Below, piece by piece: positions 8,479-18,050 of a stretch of DNA of 64,000 bases. The notes under the pieces are model-generated. The model worked only from the letters and a program-made list of their open reading frames with translations. It was not told the DNA's origin and did not search any database. The translations under genes and the position numbers were made by a program. Source of the DNA: Marivirga salinae (GTDB lineage: Bacteria > Bacteroidota > Bacteroidia > Cytophagales > Cyclobacteriaceae); contig NZ_CP129971.1 of the NCBI RefSeq assembly GCF_030503855.1, positions 4,030,001 to 4,094,000 on the forward strand, read 5' to 3'. The number at the start of each line of letters is the position of its first letter. Position 1 is the stretch's first letter.

Positions 8479-10752
8479 ATGAAAAAAGTTGTAAATACTC
8501 TTATTTATTCATTTCCATTTCAATTGATTCTCAACCATTTCAAAAAGAATCAATTACTGCTTTTGTGCTGGGTATTATTGTTTTCTGTCATCAATGGCGG
8601 TTTCGCAAAAGGATTAGGCATCCCTTATCTCTTTTTATCACCAGAATATTTGAATGAGGTCAGTTTTCACAGTTATTTCATTGTTGGACTTACACTAGGT
8701 GGGTTAATAGTTGCTTTTAACATTGCTTCCTATATTTTAGATGGCTATAGATTTCATTTTATTGGCGTTATTACTAAGCCGTTTTCAAAATTCTCATTAA
8801 ATAATGTCATAATTCCATTGGCATTTCTTATCAACTACATCATACAAATCATTAATTATCAAATGGTTTATGAATTTATGGAATTTTGGAAAGCATTTTC
8901 TTTAGCTCTTTCATTACCATTGGGTGTATTTGTCTCTATTTTTATTTTACAACTTTACTTTTGGTTTACCAATAAGGATTTCCGTGAAGTTTTAGCAGAA
9001 AGAGTTGAAAAAAGAATTAAAAAACTGAAAATTGGTAGGATTGCAGCAGTAAAATATCATAAAGACCTTAAAAATAAACAAGCTGAAGTTGATGGTTATT
9101 TCGACCTTAAATTAAGGTGGATTAAAGTAAGCAAAAAAAGTAATAGAAAAGTATTTAGTGTTATAACAGGTATTTTTGATCAAAATCATTTGAATACTGT
9201 AATTGCGGAAATTTTTATTTTTGTAATAATCTTAATTTTAGGAGCATTTCGGGATTACCCCTATTTTCAAATCCCTGCTGCTGCAAGTGCTATTCTCTTT
9301 TTGAGCATAATTCTAATGGCTATTGGCGCTATTACCTTTTGGTTTCGATCATGGGCAATTACAGGTGCTATCGCCATCTTCTTTTTGATTAATTACTTAA
9401 CTACCATCGATTTTTTGAGTAAAACGCACTATGCACATGGTTTAAATTATGAGACTGCTCCGGTATCTTATAATCAAAAAAACATTGATAAAACTACCAG
9501 CCCTAATGCGTTAAAACAAGATAAAGAAACGACTTTAGAGATCCTTAATAATTGGAGAGAACAATTTACAGAAAAACCAAAAATGGTTTTGCTCACAGCC
9601 AGCGGTGGCGGACAAAGAGCTGCTTATTGGACTATGAATGCTCTGCAAAATGCTGATAGCATAACAAATGGAAATCTATTTAAGCATACTGTAAGCATTT
9701 CTGGTGCCTCAGGTGGATTAATTGGTGCTGCGTATTTTAGGGAGTTGAAATACATGCAAAAGAAAGATCAGACGCTCAACATCCATAATCCAAAATACCT
9801 GGCCAATATTGGAAAAGAAGCTCTTAACCCTATTATATTCAGCCTTTTAACTAACGATATTTTTATTCGATACCAATCCTTTGACTATGGTGGATACAGC
9901 TATCCAAAAGATAGAGGATATGCTTTTGAACAAAAGCTCAATAAAAATTTAGAAGAGGTACTTAATAAGCGACTTATTGATTATAAAGAAGCTGAGTTGA
10001 AAGCTGAAATTCCAATGCTATTTTTAGCACCAACTAGCGTAAATGATGGCAGGAAACTTTACATAACGCCTAATAGCAGCAGCTATATGTCTAGCAAAAA
10101 CATAAAAGATGACTCATTGAATACCTTGATGGACAATAGAAGTATTGATTTTCTTAGAATGTTTAAAAATCAAGATGCTGAAAATTTAAGCTTTTTAACT
10201 GCCTTAAGAATGAGTGCTTCTTTTCCTTATATCACGCCTAATGTAAATCTACCAAGCGAGCCAAGCTTAGAAATAATGGATGCAGGTTTGGCTGATAATT
10301 TTGGTGTGAGTGATGCCGTATTGTTTTTATATAATTTTAAAGATTGGATAGCAGAAAACACTTCAGGAGTAATCATTTTAACAATTCGTGATTCTAAAAA
10401 AGCAGCGATCATTGAGAAAAAGCAAAATTTATCCATACTTGAAAAACTATCCACTCCTATTAGCAATATCTATAATAATTGGTCGAATGTGCAGGACACA
10501 AGGAATGATTTGCTTATTGAATATGCCCATGAATGGTTTCAAGGAGATTTAAGCCATGCAATGCTCACCTACGATGCTGGTATTGCTTTTTCGGATGACA
10601 GCATAGATAAAATGAAACACATAGAAGAAAGAGCATCACTCAACTGGCGACTTACAGGAAGAGAAAAGTACAATATCAAAAAAGCAATCAATAGTAGTGG
10701 AAACCAAAAAACTTTGCAATGGCTTAATCAATCCTTAAACTCCAAAGATTGA
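8479..10752 (+). CDS. Membrane-anchored patatin-like phospholipase
   Basis: 757 residues. The first ~340 residues hold several hydrophobic segments (for example LLLLCWVLLFSVINGG and IFIFVIILILGAF), and the C-terminal half is a patatin-type serine hydrolase. Patatin hallmarks are visible: glycine-rich oxyanion loop TASGGGQRAAYW near residue 370, nucleophile elbow SGASGG near 409, and the Asp of the catalytic dyad in MDAGLADNFG near 600. Expected activity is acyl hydrolysis of membrane lipids; the substrate is unknown. It follows the NarL-type regulator by 30 bp. Its last 25 bp overlap the convergent mscS-like gene. Confidence 0.85.
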   Translation: MKKVVNTLIYSFPFQLILNHFKKNQLLLLCWVLLFSVINGGFAKGLGIPYLFLSPEYLNEVSFHSYFIVGLTLGGLIVAFNIASYILDGYRFHFIGVITKPFSKFSLNNVIIPLAFLINYIIQIINYQMVYEFMEFWKAFSLALSLPLGVFVSIFILQLYFWFTNKDFREVLAERVEKRIKKLKIGRIAAVKYHKDLKNKQAEVDGYFDLKLRWIKVSKKSNRKVFSVITGIFDQNHLNTVIAEIFIFVIILILGAFRDYPYFQIPAAASAILFLSIILMAIGAITFWFRSWAITGAIAIFFLINYLTTIDFLSKTHYAHGLNYETAPVSYNQKNIDKTTSPNALKQDKETTLEILNNWREQFTEKPKMVLLTASGGGQRAAYWTMNALQNADSITNGNLFKHTVSISGASGGLIGAAYFRELKYMQKKDQTLNIHNPKYLANIGKEALNPIIFSLLTNDIFIRYQSFDYGGYSYPKDRGYAFEQKLNKNLEEVLNKRLIDYKEAELKAEIPMLFLAPTSVNDGRKLYITPNSSSYMSSKNIKDDSLNTLMDNRSIDFLRMFKNQDAENLSFLTALRMSASFPYITPNVNLPSEPSLEIMDAGLADNFGVSDAVLFLYNFKDWIAENTSGVIILTIRDSKKAAIIEKKQNLSILEKLSTPISNIYNNWSNVQDTRNDLLIEYAHEWFQGDLSHAMLTYDAGIAFSDDSIDKMKHIEERASLNWRLTGREKYNIKKAINSSGNQKTLQWLNQSLNSKD

Positions 10753-11804
10753 TTCATTTGTAACCTTGTTTTAGGTAAAGAATTAGGGTATTTCTCTTGA
10801 ATAAACACCAGCATTTTCTCTCTCACCAAACATCTTAAGTCCCAAGAGGTAGGTGAATCTTTTGCTGACATCAATAATCTGACTTCCATTGATTTTTCAG
10901 TGCAATCGGTAATTTGCAATACTTGGTCCTTTTTATCCCAAAGATCTGTACTAGCCAAAATAGCTTCAAATTCTTTTCTTAGCACTTCAATTGGAATGGT
11001 GTAATCTGTATATAAAAACACCCTTCCTAAAATGTCTGCAGAATTTCTAGTCCAATTTTGATAGGTTTGCTCTGTAAAATACGTGATTGGTAATACTAAT
11101 CTTCTACGATCCCAAATTCTCACTACCACATAAGTTAAATTAATTTCTTCTATCCAGCCCCATTCATTTTCCAAAAACACTGCATCTCCAATTTTGATAG
11201 GTTGAGTAAAAGCGATTTGAACTCCAGCTAATAAATTCCCAATTGTTTTTTGAGCTGCTAAACCAATAATAATACCCGCTACTCCTGCTGAAGTTAAAAA
11301 AGTAGCCCCATATTTCCTGACCCCATCAAATTGTAACAAAAACAAGCTTAATCCTATCATCACAATCAAAAAAACAATGATCTTCCTTATAAAGGTAACC
11401 TGAGTTAATACTTGTCTTTCTTTTATGTTATCCGCTCTATCAACTTTAAATTTAGTGTTTAAGACATCTTGCAAAAAATAAACTAATCTGATTGCAATGA
11501 TGGTGAATGAAACAATAATTAGAGATTCGGAAATCAATAATAACCATTCTGTAAAACTGTTGCTTAATTCAAAACCAGGAATGAGATTATGCATTATTAG
11601 CATTGGGATAAAAAGAAAAATACTTCCACTAAAGCGTTTTTCAAGTAGCTTTATCAACCCTCTATCGTCTTTCTTATTAAGTACAAATAAGGTTGTAAAA
11701 AATGTATATCGAACTATAATTCCAATAACTATAGAAAGAAATGTAAATATTACTAATCGAACATAAGGTTGCTCTAAGCCAAGTGAATCAAAAAAATCAA
11801 TCAT
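10728..11804 (-). CDS. MscS-family mechanosensitive channel
   Basis: 358-residue inner-membrane protein with about four hydrophobic segments. The pore-lining helix and beta domain are recognisable in GVAGIIIGLAAQKTIGNLLAGVQI (cited in part: GLAAQKTIGNLLAGV, about residues 182-196) followed by FTQPIKIGDAVFLENEWG. These channels release solutes on hypo-osmotic shock. Convergent with the patatin gene, with a 25-bp 3' overlap. Small MscS homologues vary in N-terminal helices, so the exact subfamily is open. Confidence 0.88.
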   Translation of the reverse strand: MIDFFDSLGLEQPYVRLVIFTFLSIVIGIIVRYTFFTTLFVLNKKDDRGLIKLLEKRFSGSIFLFIPMLIMHNLIPGFELSNSFTEWLLLISESLIIVSFTIIAIRLVYFLQDVLNTKFKVDRADNIKERQVLTQVTFIRKIIVFLIVMIGLSLFLLQFDGVRKYGATFLTSAGVAGIIIGLAAQKTIGNLLAGVQIAFTQPIKIGDAVFLENEWGWIEEINLTYVVVRIWDRRRLVLPITYFTEQTYQNWTRNSADILGRVFLYTDYTIPIEVLRKEFEAILASTDLWDKKDQVLQITDCTEKSMEVRLLMSAKDSPTSWDLRCLVREKMLVFIQEKYPNSLPKTRLQMNQSLEFKD

Positions 11805-11970
11805 TTATACTACCTAATTCGTTTTAATTTATTAATAAATTTTGCCCTAAGGTGAGATGGGATATTCAACATCAAAAATTATTCTATTACCCAATGAAGT
11901 AAAACTTGAAACTACTTGAAGATATATAAAAAATATCTTAATGGGCTATTTGGAAGGGATAGAAATAGAA

Positions 11971-11995
11971 AAAAGCCGAGTAACACCCGGCTTTT
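11971..11995 (-). terminator. Intrinsic terminator of the 12000-12287 gene
   Basis: 8-bp stem aaaagccg / cggctttt around a 9-nt loop, ending in T on the minus strand, 5 bp beyond the stop of the small coiled-coil gene. Confidence 0.75.
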
Positions 11996-11999
11996 AATT

Positions 12000-12287
12000 T
12001 TATTTCAATTTGTCTTTTGTCTCTCGAATAATTTTTTCAAATCCTGCTGTTGATGAGAAAAAGGCATCGCTTAATTCTTGAGCTGCTATATCTCCAAAAT
12101 TTTCAACTCTGGTATATTTTTCTTCTAACTCATTTTGGAGTTCTTCTAGCTTTTCAATATTCTTAGCAATTTCCTCTTTTCTATCAGCTTGAGAATTTCT
12201 AGCTTCAGCTTTCAAAAGTTCAAATTCAGTTTTTAATTTATTTATTTTCTCCGTTGAAGAGTTTTTGAATTCATCGTATTTTCCCAT
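12000..12287 (-). CDS. Small coiled-coil protein, 95 residues
   Basis: Charged helical protein with no signal peptide (MGKYDEFKNSSTEKINKLK; LEELQNELEEKYTRV). It has the same length and overall style as the protein at 5953-6240, though direct identity is low. The C-terminal third (DIAAQELSDAFFSSTAGFEKII) is less coiled and may pack as a helical hairpin. It begins 27 bp downstream of the acyl-CoA dehydrogenase stop on the same strand and is probably co-transcribed with it. Function unknown. Confidence 0.68.
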   Translation of the reverse strand: MGKYDEFKNSSTEKINKLKTEFELLKAEARNSQADRKEEIAKNIEKLEELQNELEEKYTRVENFGDIAAQELSDAFFSSTAGFEKIIRETKDKLK

Positions 12288-12313
12288 TAATTCCTTCGGT
12301 TTAAATTAAAAAA

Positions 12314-13501
12314 TTATTCAAATGCAGGTATCCCTGTAATCTCTTTTCCTAATATCAACAAATGAATATCATGTGTACCTTCATACGTTATAACGGACTC
12401 TAGGTTTGCCATATGGCGCATCATAGGGTAGTCTCCCGTGATTCCCATACCGCCATGAATCTGTCTGGCCTCCCTTGCAATATTAAGCGCAACTTCCACT
12501 GCATTACGTTTTGCCAAGGAAATTTGAGGTGTACTTGCCTTGCCTTCATCCATCAATTGAGCCAGTCGATAATTCAATAATTGTGACTTGGTGATTTCTG
12601 TTAACATTTCAGATAACTTCTTCTGTGTTAACTGGAAAGACGCAATTGGCTTCCCGAATTGAATACGCTCTAAAGAATATCTTCTAGCAGAATCATAGCA
12701 ATCCATTGCAGCGCCTATAGCTCCCCATGCAATACCAAATCTTGCTGAATCCAAGCATTTCATAGGTGCTCCCAATCCTGATTTTCCTTCTAATAAGTTT
12801 TCTTTAGGAACTTTCACATTATCAAAAACCAATTCTCCAGTTGTGCTTGCCCTTAATGACCATTTCCCATGAGTTTCAGGAGTTGTGAATCCTTCCATTC
12901 CTCTTTCTACTATCAAACCATGAATTCTTCCTGATTCATCTTTTGCCCATACTACAGCAACATCACATTTAGGAGAATTAGATATCCACATCTTAGCTCC
13001 ATTCAAAAGGTAATGATCCCCTTTATCTTTGAAATTGGTGGTCATTCCGCTTGGATTAGAACCATGATCAGGTTCCGTTAATCCGAAACTTCCAAGCCAT
13101 TCACCTGATGCTAATTTTGGTAAATATTTTTTACGTTGAGCTTCATTTCCAAAAGCATAAATTGGATACATCACCAAAGAACCTTGAACAGAAGCCGTAG
13201 AACGCATTCCTGAATCTCCTCTTTCAATTTCTTGCATAATGAGCCCATAAGAGATATAATCTAAACCTCCTCCTCCATATTCTTGCGGAATAGTAGGCCC
13301 AAAAGCACCTACATCACCAAATTTCTTTACGATTTCATAAGGAAAATGAGCATTTTGTGCCCACTCTTCTATATTCGGACTGATTTCCTTTTTTACAAAA
13401 TCCCTTATCGATTGTCTGATTAGTTTATGCTCCTCTGTTAGTAATCCATCTAAAGCGTAAAAATCAGGTGACTCAAATTGGTCGGTTGATTGATTATTCA
13501 T
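12314..13501 (-). CDS. Acyl-CoA dehydrogenase, glutaryl-CoA dehydrogenase type
   Basis: FAD enzyme of 395 residues. The flavin/substrate loop FGLTEPDHGSNPSGM and the substrate Arg region MRSTASVQGSLVMYPIYA follow the glutaryl-CoA dehydrogenase pattern, as does the C-terminus with the catalytic Glu in VITYEGTHDIHLLILG (E374) and EITGIPAF. Glutaryl-CoA dehydrogenase oxidises and decarboxylates glutaryl-CoA to crotonyl-CoA in lysine and tryptophan catabolism. It is divergent from tryptophan 2,3-dioxygenase, which fits a tryptophan-degradation context. Family is certain; substrate is inferred. Confidence 0.88.
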   Translation of the reverse strand: MNNQSTDQFESPDFYALDGLLTEEHKLIRQSIRDFVKKEISPNIEEWAQNAHFPYEIVKKFGDVGAFGPTIPQEYGGGGLDYISYGLIMQEIERGDSGMRSTASVQGSLVMYPIYAFGNEAQRKKYLPKLASGEWLGSFGLTEPDHGSNPSGMTTNFKDKGDHYLLNGAKMWISNSPKCDVAVVWAKDESGRIHGLIVERGMEGFTTPETHGKWSLRASTTGELVFDNVKVPKENLLEGKSGLGAPMKCLDSARFGIAWGAIGAAMDCYDSARRYSLERIQFGKPIASFQLTQKKLSEMLTEITKSQLLNYRLAQLMDEGKASTPQISLAKRNAVEVALNIAREARQIHGGMGITGDYPMMRHMANLESVITYEGTHDIHLLILGKEITGIPAFE

Positions 13502-13623
13502 AAGTATTAGTCGTTTTTATTTTTTGTAGCTTTGTAAGCTCATTTGAATAGTGCAAATTTAAAAGTATTTTCAAGAAACCTTCAAAAAAGGTGAAAATTA
13601 CAAGAGCCAATATTTTTTAGACT

Positions 13624-14616
13624 ATGAATAAAGACCAAATCAATCAAAATCTGGAAAAACTTAATCTTAAGTACCAGTCAATGGGACAAGATTTATCTGC
13701 TTATCTGGATGGATTACTTATATCCAATTATACCACTTATTGGGATTACATTAATATTGACACTTTATTAACCTTACAAAAGCCCAAAACCGATTTTCCT
13801 GATGAAGAAATCTTCATTATGTATCATCAAATAACCGAGCTTTATTTCAAGATGTGCTTAAATGAAATGGAGCAAATTGCCAATAATGGACAAATTATTG
13901 GTGAAAATGGTGAAGATTTAGGATGGAATGAAAAACTAGATGTTAATTTTTTCATCAGCAGATTGGGCAGAATGAATCGATATTTTGAGACCTTAACTCA
14001 ATCCTTCGATATCATGGTTCAAGGAATGGAAAAGGAACAATTTCAAAGATTTAGAATGGCACTATTACCTGCTAGTGGTTTTCAATCAGCTCAATATCGA
14101 TTAATTGAATTTGCCTCCACTCCTTTGCTTCAATTAGTAAGAAAAGAAAAAAAAGAGGAATGTATAAATACTCCTTTAGAAGAACAATATGAGCATATTT
14201 ATTGGAAACAAGGAGCTACAGAAATAGAAACTGGCCAAAAAACACTGACACTAGAGCAGTTTGAAAAAAAATATAAATATGAATTTATCAATTGGATAAA
14301 ACGTTTTGAGCAAAAAAATATCTACCAGAAATATTTAGAACTTGATAAGGAATCTAAAAACAACAATGAATTAAAAGAAGCTTTAAGAAATTTTGACTTA
14401 AATGTGAATGTTTTTTGGCCTTTGGTTCATTACAAATCTGCAGTTAGATATTTACAAGAGAAAAACAAGGATGTTGCTGCTACTGGCGGCACAAACTGGC
14501 AACAATATTTGCCCCCAAGATTTCAAAAACGTATATTCTTTCCTGAATTATGGTCAGAGCAAGAAAAAGAAGAGTGGGGCAAAGGTTGGGTCGTAAAAGA
14601 AGTTTTTGGAGAATAA
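13624..14616 (+). CDS. kynA: Tryptophan 2,3-dioxygenase
   Basis: Haem enzyme opening the indole ring of L-tryptophan to N-formylkynurenine. 330 residues, cytosolic. Recognisable blocks are MYHQITELYFKMCLNEM (substrate and haem-pocket helix, about residues 66-82), the core LLPASGFQSAQYRLIEF, and the C-terminal GGTNWQQYLPPRFQKRIFFPELW region. It is a divergent bacteroidetal form but keeps the family layout. No other kynurenine-pathway genes are in the window. The downstream MORN gene starts 4 bp after the stop, so the two may be co-transcribed by position only. Confidence 0.88.
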   Translation: MNKDQINQNLEKLNLKYQSMGQDLSAYLDGLLISNYTTYWDYINIDTLLTLQKPKTDFPDEEIFIMYHQITELYFKMCLNEMEQIANNGQIIGENGEDLGWNEKLDVNFFISRLGRMNRYFETLTQSFDIMVQGMEKEQFQRFRMALLPASGFQSAQYRLIEFASTPLLQLVRKEKKEECINTPLEEQYEHIYWKQGATEIETGQKTLTLEQFEKKYKYEFINWIKRFEQKNIYQKYLELDKESKNNNELKEALRNFDLNVNVFWPLVHYKSAVRYLQEKNKDVAATGGTNWQQYLPPRFQKRIFFPELWSEQEKEEWGKGWVVKEVFGE

Positions 14617-14620
14617 TAAA

Positions 14621-16456
14621 ATGAAATTCGTTTTTAGCATCATATTAATACTATTACCAACATTACTTTTTGCACAAAGCAAAGAAGTAAAAATCTATTA
14701 TGATGATGAAAGAGAACATATGAAGGAGCGCTATTTTGTAAAAGATTTAGATCCTAGCGTTCTCTACGGAACCTATGAATCTTATTACATTTCAGGCGAA
14801 CTTAAAAGTACAGGGCAATATATTGATAATGAAACATATGGCCAATGGAAATACTACTATGAGAGCGGTAAATTAAAAATGCAAGGTCAACTTAAAGAGA
14901 ACTCTAACCACGGCCTATGGTCATATTATTTTGAGAATGGCGAACTTAGAATGGAAGGGAAAATTTACGATGGATTACGCCAAGGAAACTGGAAATATTT
15001 TTTCGAAACTGGGGTTCTTAAAAGTGAAGGAGAATATTTAAATGATTTAAAAAATGGTTTATGGACTTATTTTTCTGAAACCGGAGATTTAAAGGCAAAA
15101 GCAATTTACAGGAATGGTGATGGAGTATATAAAGAATTTTATCCGAATGGAAGCCTCAAGTCAGAAGGATTTATAAAAGATGAAAAAAGTGACAGTCTTT
15201 GGAGAAATTATTACCAATCAGGCAGCTTAAAGTCAAAAGGCCAATATTCGGAAGGTGCCAAAGAAGGAAAATGGGTCTATTATTATGAAGACGGAACTCT
15301 ATCAGGTGAAGGAGAATATATTGATAATTTAAGCCATGGAAAATGGGTTTATTACCATCCCAATGGACAGGTAAGTGCTGAAGGCGCTGAAAGAGAAGGT
15401 AAAAAAGAAGGCTATTGGAAGCTCTATTTTGAGGATGGAGGTTTAAAAGGTGAAGGAGTGTATGATGCAGGTAGTGGAGAATATAAAGAATTCTACGAAA
15501 GCGGTAAATTGAAACTGAAAGGCACTGTTGTAGATAGTAAAAGTGAAGGAAATTGGGAATATTTTTATGAATCAGGTGAAAAGGAAGGAGAAGCTGAGTT
15601 TCAAAATGGTAAAGGAGAATATAAAGGATACTATCAGAATGGCGATATAAAAATGCAAGGTGTTATAGAAGATGGTGTAAAAGTAGGTACTTGGGAATTA
15701 TATGATCATAACCAGAAGTTAGCAGGGTATTATAAACCTATTTATGAGGATTATGAACCTTTATTAAGAACTGCAAAAAACCGTAATAATCTTGCAGATG
15801 ATAATTTACAATATAATAAGCCAGATTACCGATATAAATCTAAAAGTAGTTCATACTTCAAATCCAGAAATAATGATTTCCCTACTATCATCCTTCAAGC
15901 CAATCCTTTTACCATGCTTTTTGGTGATTTGCAAGTTGCAATGGAATACAACATCCAACAAAGAATAGGTTATGAACTTTTATACCACACCTTTAGAAAC
16001 CCTTTCTTTGCAAATTCATTAAACCTAAGAGCTGGTGATAATTTTTTTGAAGGATTTGGATTTAGCTTGAGACAACGATTTTATCATAAAGACACAAAGT
16101 TTGGAATGCCATATTTTGGACACTCAGTGTCCTACACAAATGTAGATCGATTTAAATATTATGAAAATAATGCACAAACTGATGTAGTTTCTGCTGAAAT
16201 GAATGCCCAGGGAATTCGTTATGGTCTATTAGTGGGCAGTCGGATTTTACAAAACCTAAATGACAATGGTTTTACTTTTGACATCAATTTAGGTATCAAT
16301 TTTAATTATTATTTCTATGGAGAAGTGCAAAACGAAGGTGAAAGAGAAGCCATTTTTGATGATTTAATCAATCAACCATTTACAGTCCAACCGATAGTGG
16401 GGCTTTCTTTCGGTTATGTTTTTAAACTTAAAAATGTAAAAACTTTAAATCCATAG
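14621..16456 (+). CDS. Secreted MORN_2/YwqK-repeat protein with C-terminal beta-barrel-like domain
   Basis: I choose the ATG at 14621 because it gives a clean signal peptide (MKFVFSIILILLPTLLFAQ); an upstream TTG at 14606 would overlap kynA. Residues ~45-380 hold at least a dozen ~23-residue MORN_2 repeats of the type ESGKLKMQGQLKENSNHGLW. The last ~200 residues (NPFTMLFGDLQVAMEYN onward) look like an outer-membrane beta-barrel similar to DUF3575-type proteins. Such YwqK-like repeat proteins are often labelled antitoxins in databases without evidence. A barrel plus a long repeat domain suggests surface or periplasmic display. Function unknown. Confidence 0.8.
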   Translation: MKFVFSIILILLPTLLFAQSKEVKIYYDDEREHMKERYFVKDLDPSVLYGTYESYYISGELKSTGQYIDNETYGQWKYYYESGKLKMQGQLKENSNHGLWSYYFENGELRMEGKIYDGLRQGNWKYFFETGVLKSEGEYLNDLKNGLWTYFSETGDLKAKAIYRNGDGVYKEFYPNGSLKSEGFIKDEKSDSLWRNYYQSGSLKSKGQYSEGAKEGKWVYYYEDGTLSGEGEYIDNLSHGKWVYYHPNGQVSAEGAEREGKKEGYWKLYFEDGGLKGEGVYDAGSGEYKEFYESGKLKLKGTVVDSKSEGNWEYFYESGEKEGEAEFQNGKGEYKGYYQNGDIKMQGVIEDGVKVGTWELYDHNQKLAGYYKPIYEDYEPLLRTAKNRNNLADDNLQYNKPDYRYKSKSSSYFKSRNNDFPTIILQANPFTMLFGDLQVAMEYNIQQRIGYELLYHTFRNPFFANSLNLRAGDNFFEGFGFSLRQRFYHKDTKFGMPYFGHSVSYTNVDRFKYYENNAQTDVVSAEMNAQGIRYGLLVGSRILQNLNDNGFTFDINLGINFNYYFYGEVQNEGEREAIFDDLINQPFTVQPIVGLSFGYVFKLKNVKTLNP

Positions 16457-16475
16457 TTCTTATCCCAAATAAAAA

Positions 16476-18050
16476 ATGATAGAAAAAGAAGTAGTTTTAA
16501 AGCCTGAAGAGGCTTTCAACGAAGAAGAGGTTTTGTCAGTCATACAAAAAAGACTGGGATTAAAATCTAATCAGAATTTTAGAATTGCTAAACGCTCCAT
16601 TGATGCTCGCTCAAAGGAAGTTAAAGTGCGCATAAAAGTTGATATTTCGGACAATGAACCACTGCCTGAAAGGATAAATTATAAAATTGAAGACTTACCT
16701 AAGGTTCATAATGCCAGTCAATCAGCAGTTATTATTGGAGCAGGCCCAGCGGGATTATTTGCCGCTTTGCGACTGATAGAATTAGGTTGGAAACCCATTA
16801 TTCTAGAAAGAGGTAAAGATGTTAGAGCAAGAAGAAGAGATTTAGCTGACATCAACAAAAAGCATATTGTCAATCCTGAAAGTAATTATTGTTTTGGAGA
16901 AGGTGGTGCTGGCACTTATTCAGATGGCAAACTTTACACTCGCTCAAAGAAAAGAGGGGATATCTATAGAATTTTGGAGATTTTGGTAGCCCATGGTGCC
17001 AAGGAAGACATTATGATTGATGCTCATCCTCACATTGGCACAAACAAATTACCTAAAATCATTCAAGATATCCGTGAAAATATCATTACCTATGGTGGAG
17101 AAGTGCATTTCGATACCAAAGTCACAGGCTTTCACGTTGAAAATAATGAGCTTAAATCTGTTTCAACAGCTGATGGATTAGAATTCAAATCCGATGCTTT
17201 TATTTTGGCAACTGGTCACTCCGCTAGAGATATATTTTATTTATTGCATGAAAACAAAATTCTGATTGAGGCTAAACCATTTGCTTTAGGCGTTAGAGTG
17301 GAACATCCACAAAAAATCATTGATAAAATTCAGTATAAATGTGAAGACAGAGGGCCTTATTTACCGGCCTCTTCTTATGCATTGGTGCATCAAACCTATT
17401 TCAAAGATAAACAAAGGGGCGTATTTTCTTTTTGTATGTGCCCTGGCGGTTTTATAGTACCTGCAGCTACGGAAAGTGGTGAAATTGTTGTAAATGGTAT
17501 GAGTCCCTCAAGAAGAGATTCTCGTTTTGCCAATTCAGGAATAGTAGCTGCAATTGAACTGGAAGACATGCAGGAATTTGAGCAATTTGGGCCATTGCAA
17601 GGCTTGGAATTACAAAAATCTATAGAACAAAATGCATGTAAAATTGCGGGCAATACCCAAAGTGCTCCAGCTCAAAGATTGATTGATTTCACACAAGGCA
17701 AGTTAAGCAAAGATTTACCTGACACCTCCTATCAGCCCGGCCTACATTCTGCCAGAATGGATGAAGTATTACCTCCTTTCATTGTAGAAAGATTAAAAAC
17801 GGCTTTTAAAGCTTTTGGAAAAAAAATGAAAGGCTATTTCACAAATGACGCCATCATTGTGGGGGTTGAAAGTAGAACCTCCTCCCCTGTTCGCATCCCT
17901 AGAGATAAAGAATCGTTACAGCATATTGAGACTAAAAGACTTTTTCCATGTGGAGAAGGCGCTGGTTATGCTGGTGGCATAGTTTCAGCTGCTATGGATG
18001 GCGAGCGTTGTGCAGAAAAAGTGGTTGAACTTTATAAAATCAAATCATGA
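16476..18050 (+). CDS. FAD-dependent oxidoreductase (COG2509-like)
   Basis: 524 residues, cytosolic. An N-terminal ~80-residue domain precedes the FAD-binding Rossmann motif VIIGAGPAGLFAAL (glycines 88, 90, 93) with the acidic end ILERGKDV. Further blocks are GEGGAGTYSDGKLYTR, a second FAD contact AFILATGHSARD, and the C-terminal FPCGEGAGYAGGIVSAAMDG. This matches the uncharacterised FAD-dependent dehydrogenase family COG2509; the substrate is not known. It overlaps the next gene by 4 bp (ATGA), implying translational coupling. Confidence 0.85.
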   Translation: MIEKEVVLKPEEAFNEEEVLSVIQKRLGLKSNQNFRIAKRSIDARSKEVKVRIKVDISDNEPLPERINYKIEDLPKVHNASQSAVIIGAGPAGLFAALRLIELGWKPIILERGKDVRARRRDLADINKKHIVNPESNYCFGEGGAGTYSDGKLYTRSKKRGDIYRILEILVAHGAKEDIMIDAHPHIGTNKLPKIIQDIRENIITYGGEVHFDTKVTGFHVENNELKSVSTADGLEFKSDAFILATGHSARDIFYLLHENKILIEAKPFALGVRVEHPQKIIDKIQYKCEDRGPYLPASSYALVHQTYFKDKQRGVFSFCMCPGGFIVPAATESGEIVVNGMSPSRRDSRFANSGIVAAIELEDMQEFEQFGPLQGLELQKSIEQNACKIAGNTQSAPAQRLIDFTQGKLSKDLPDTSYQPGLHSARMDEVLPPFIVERLKTAFKAFGKKMKGYFTNDAIIVGVESRTSSPVRIPRDKESLQHIETKRLFPCGEGAGYAGGIVSAAMDGERCAEKVVELYKIKS

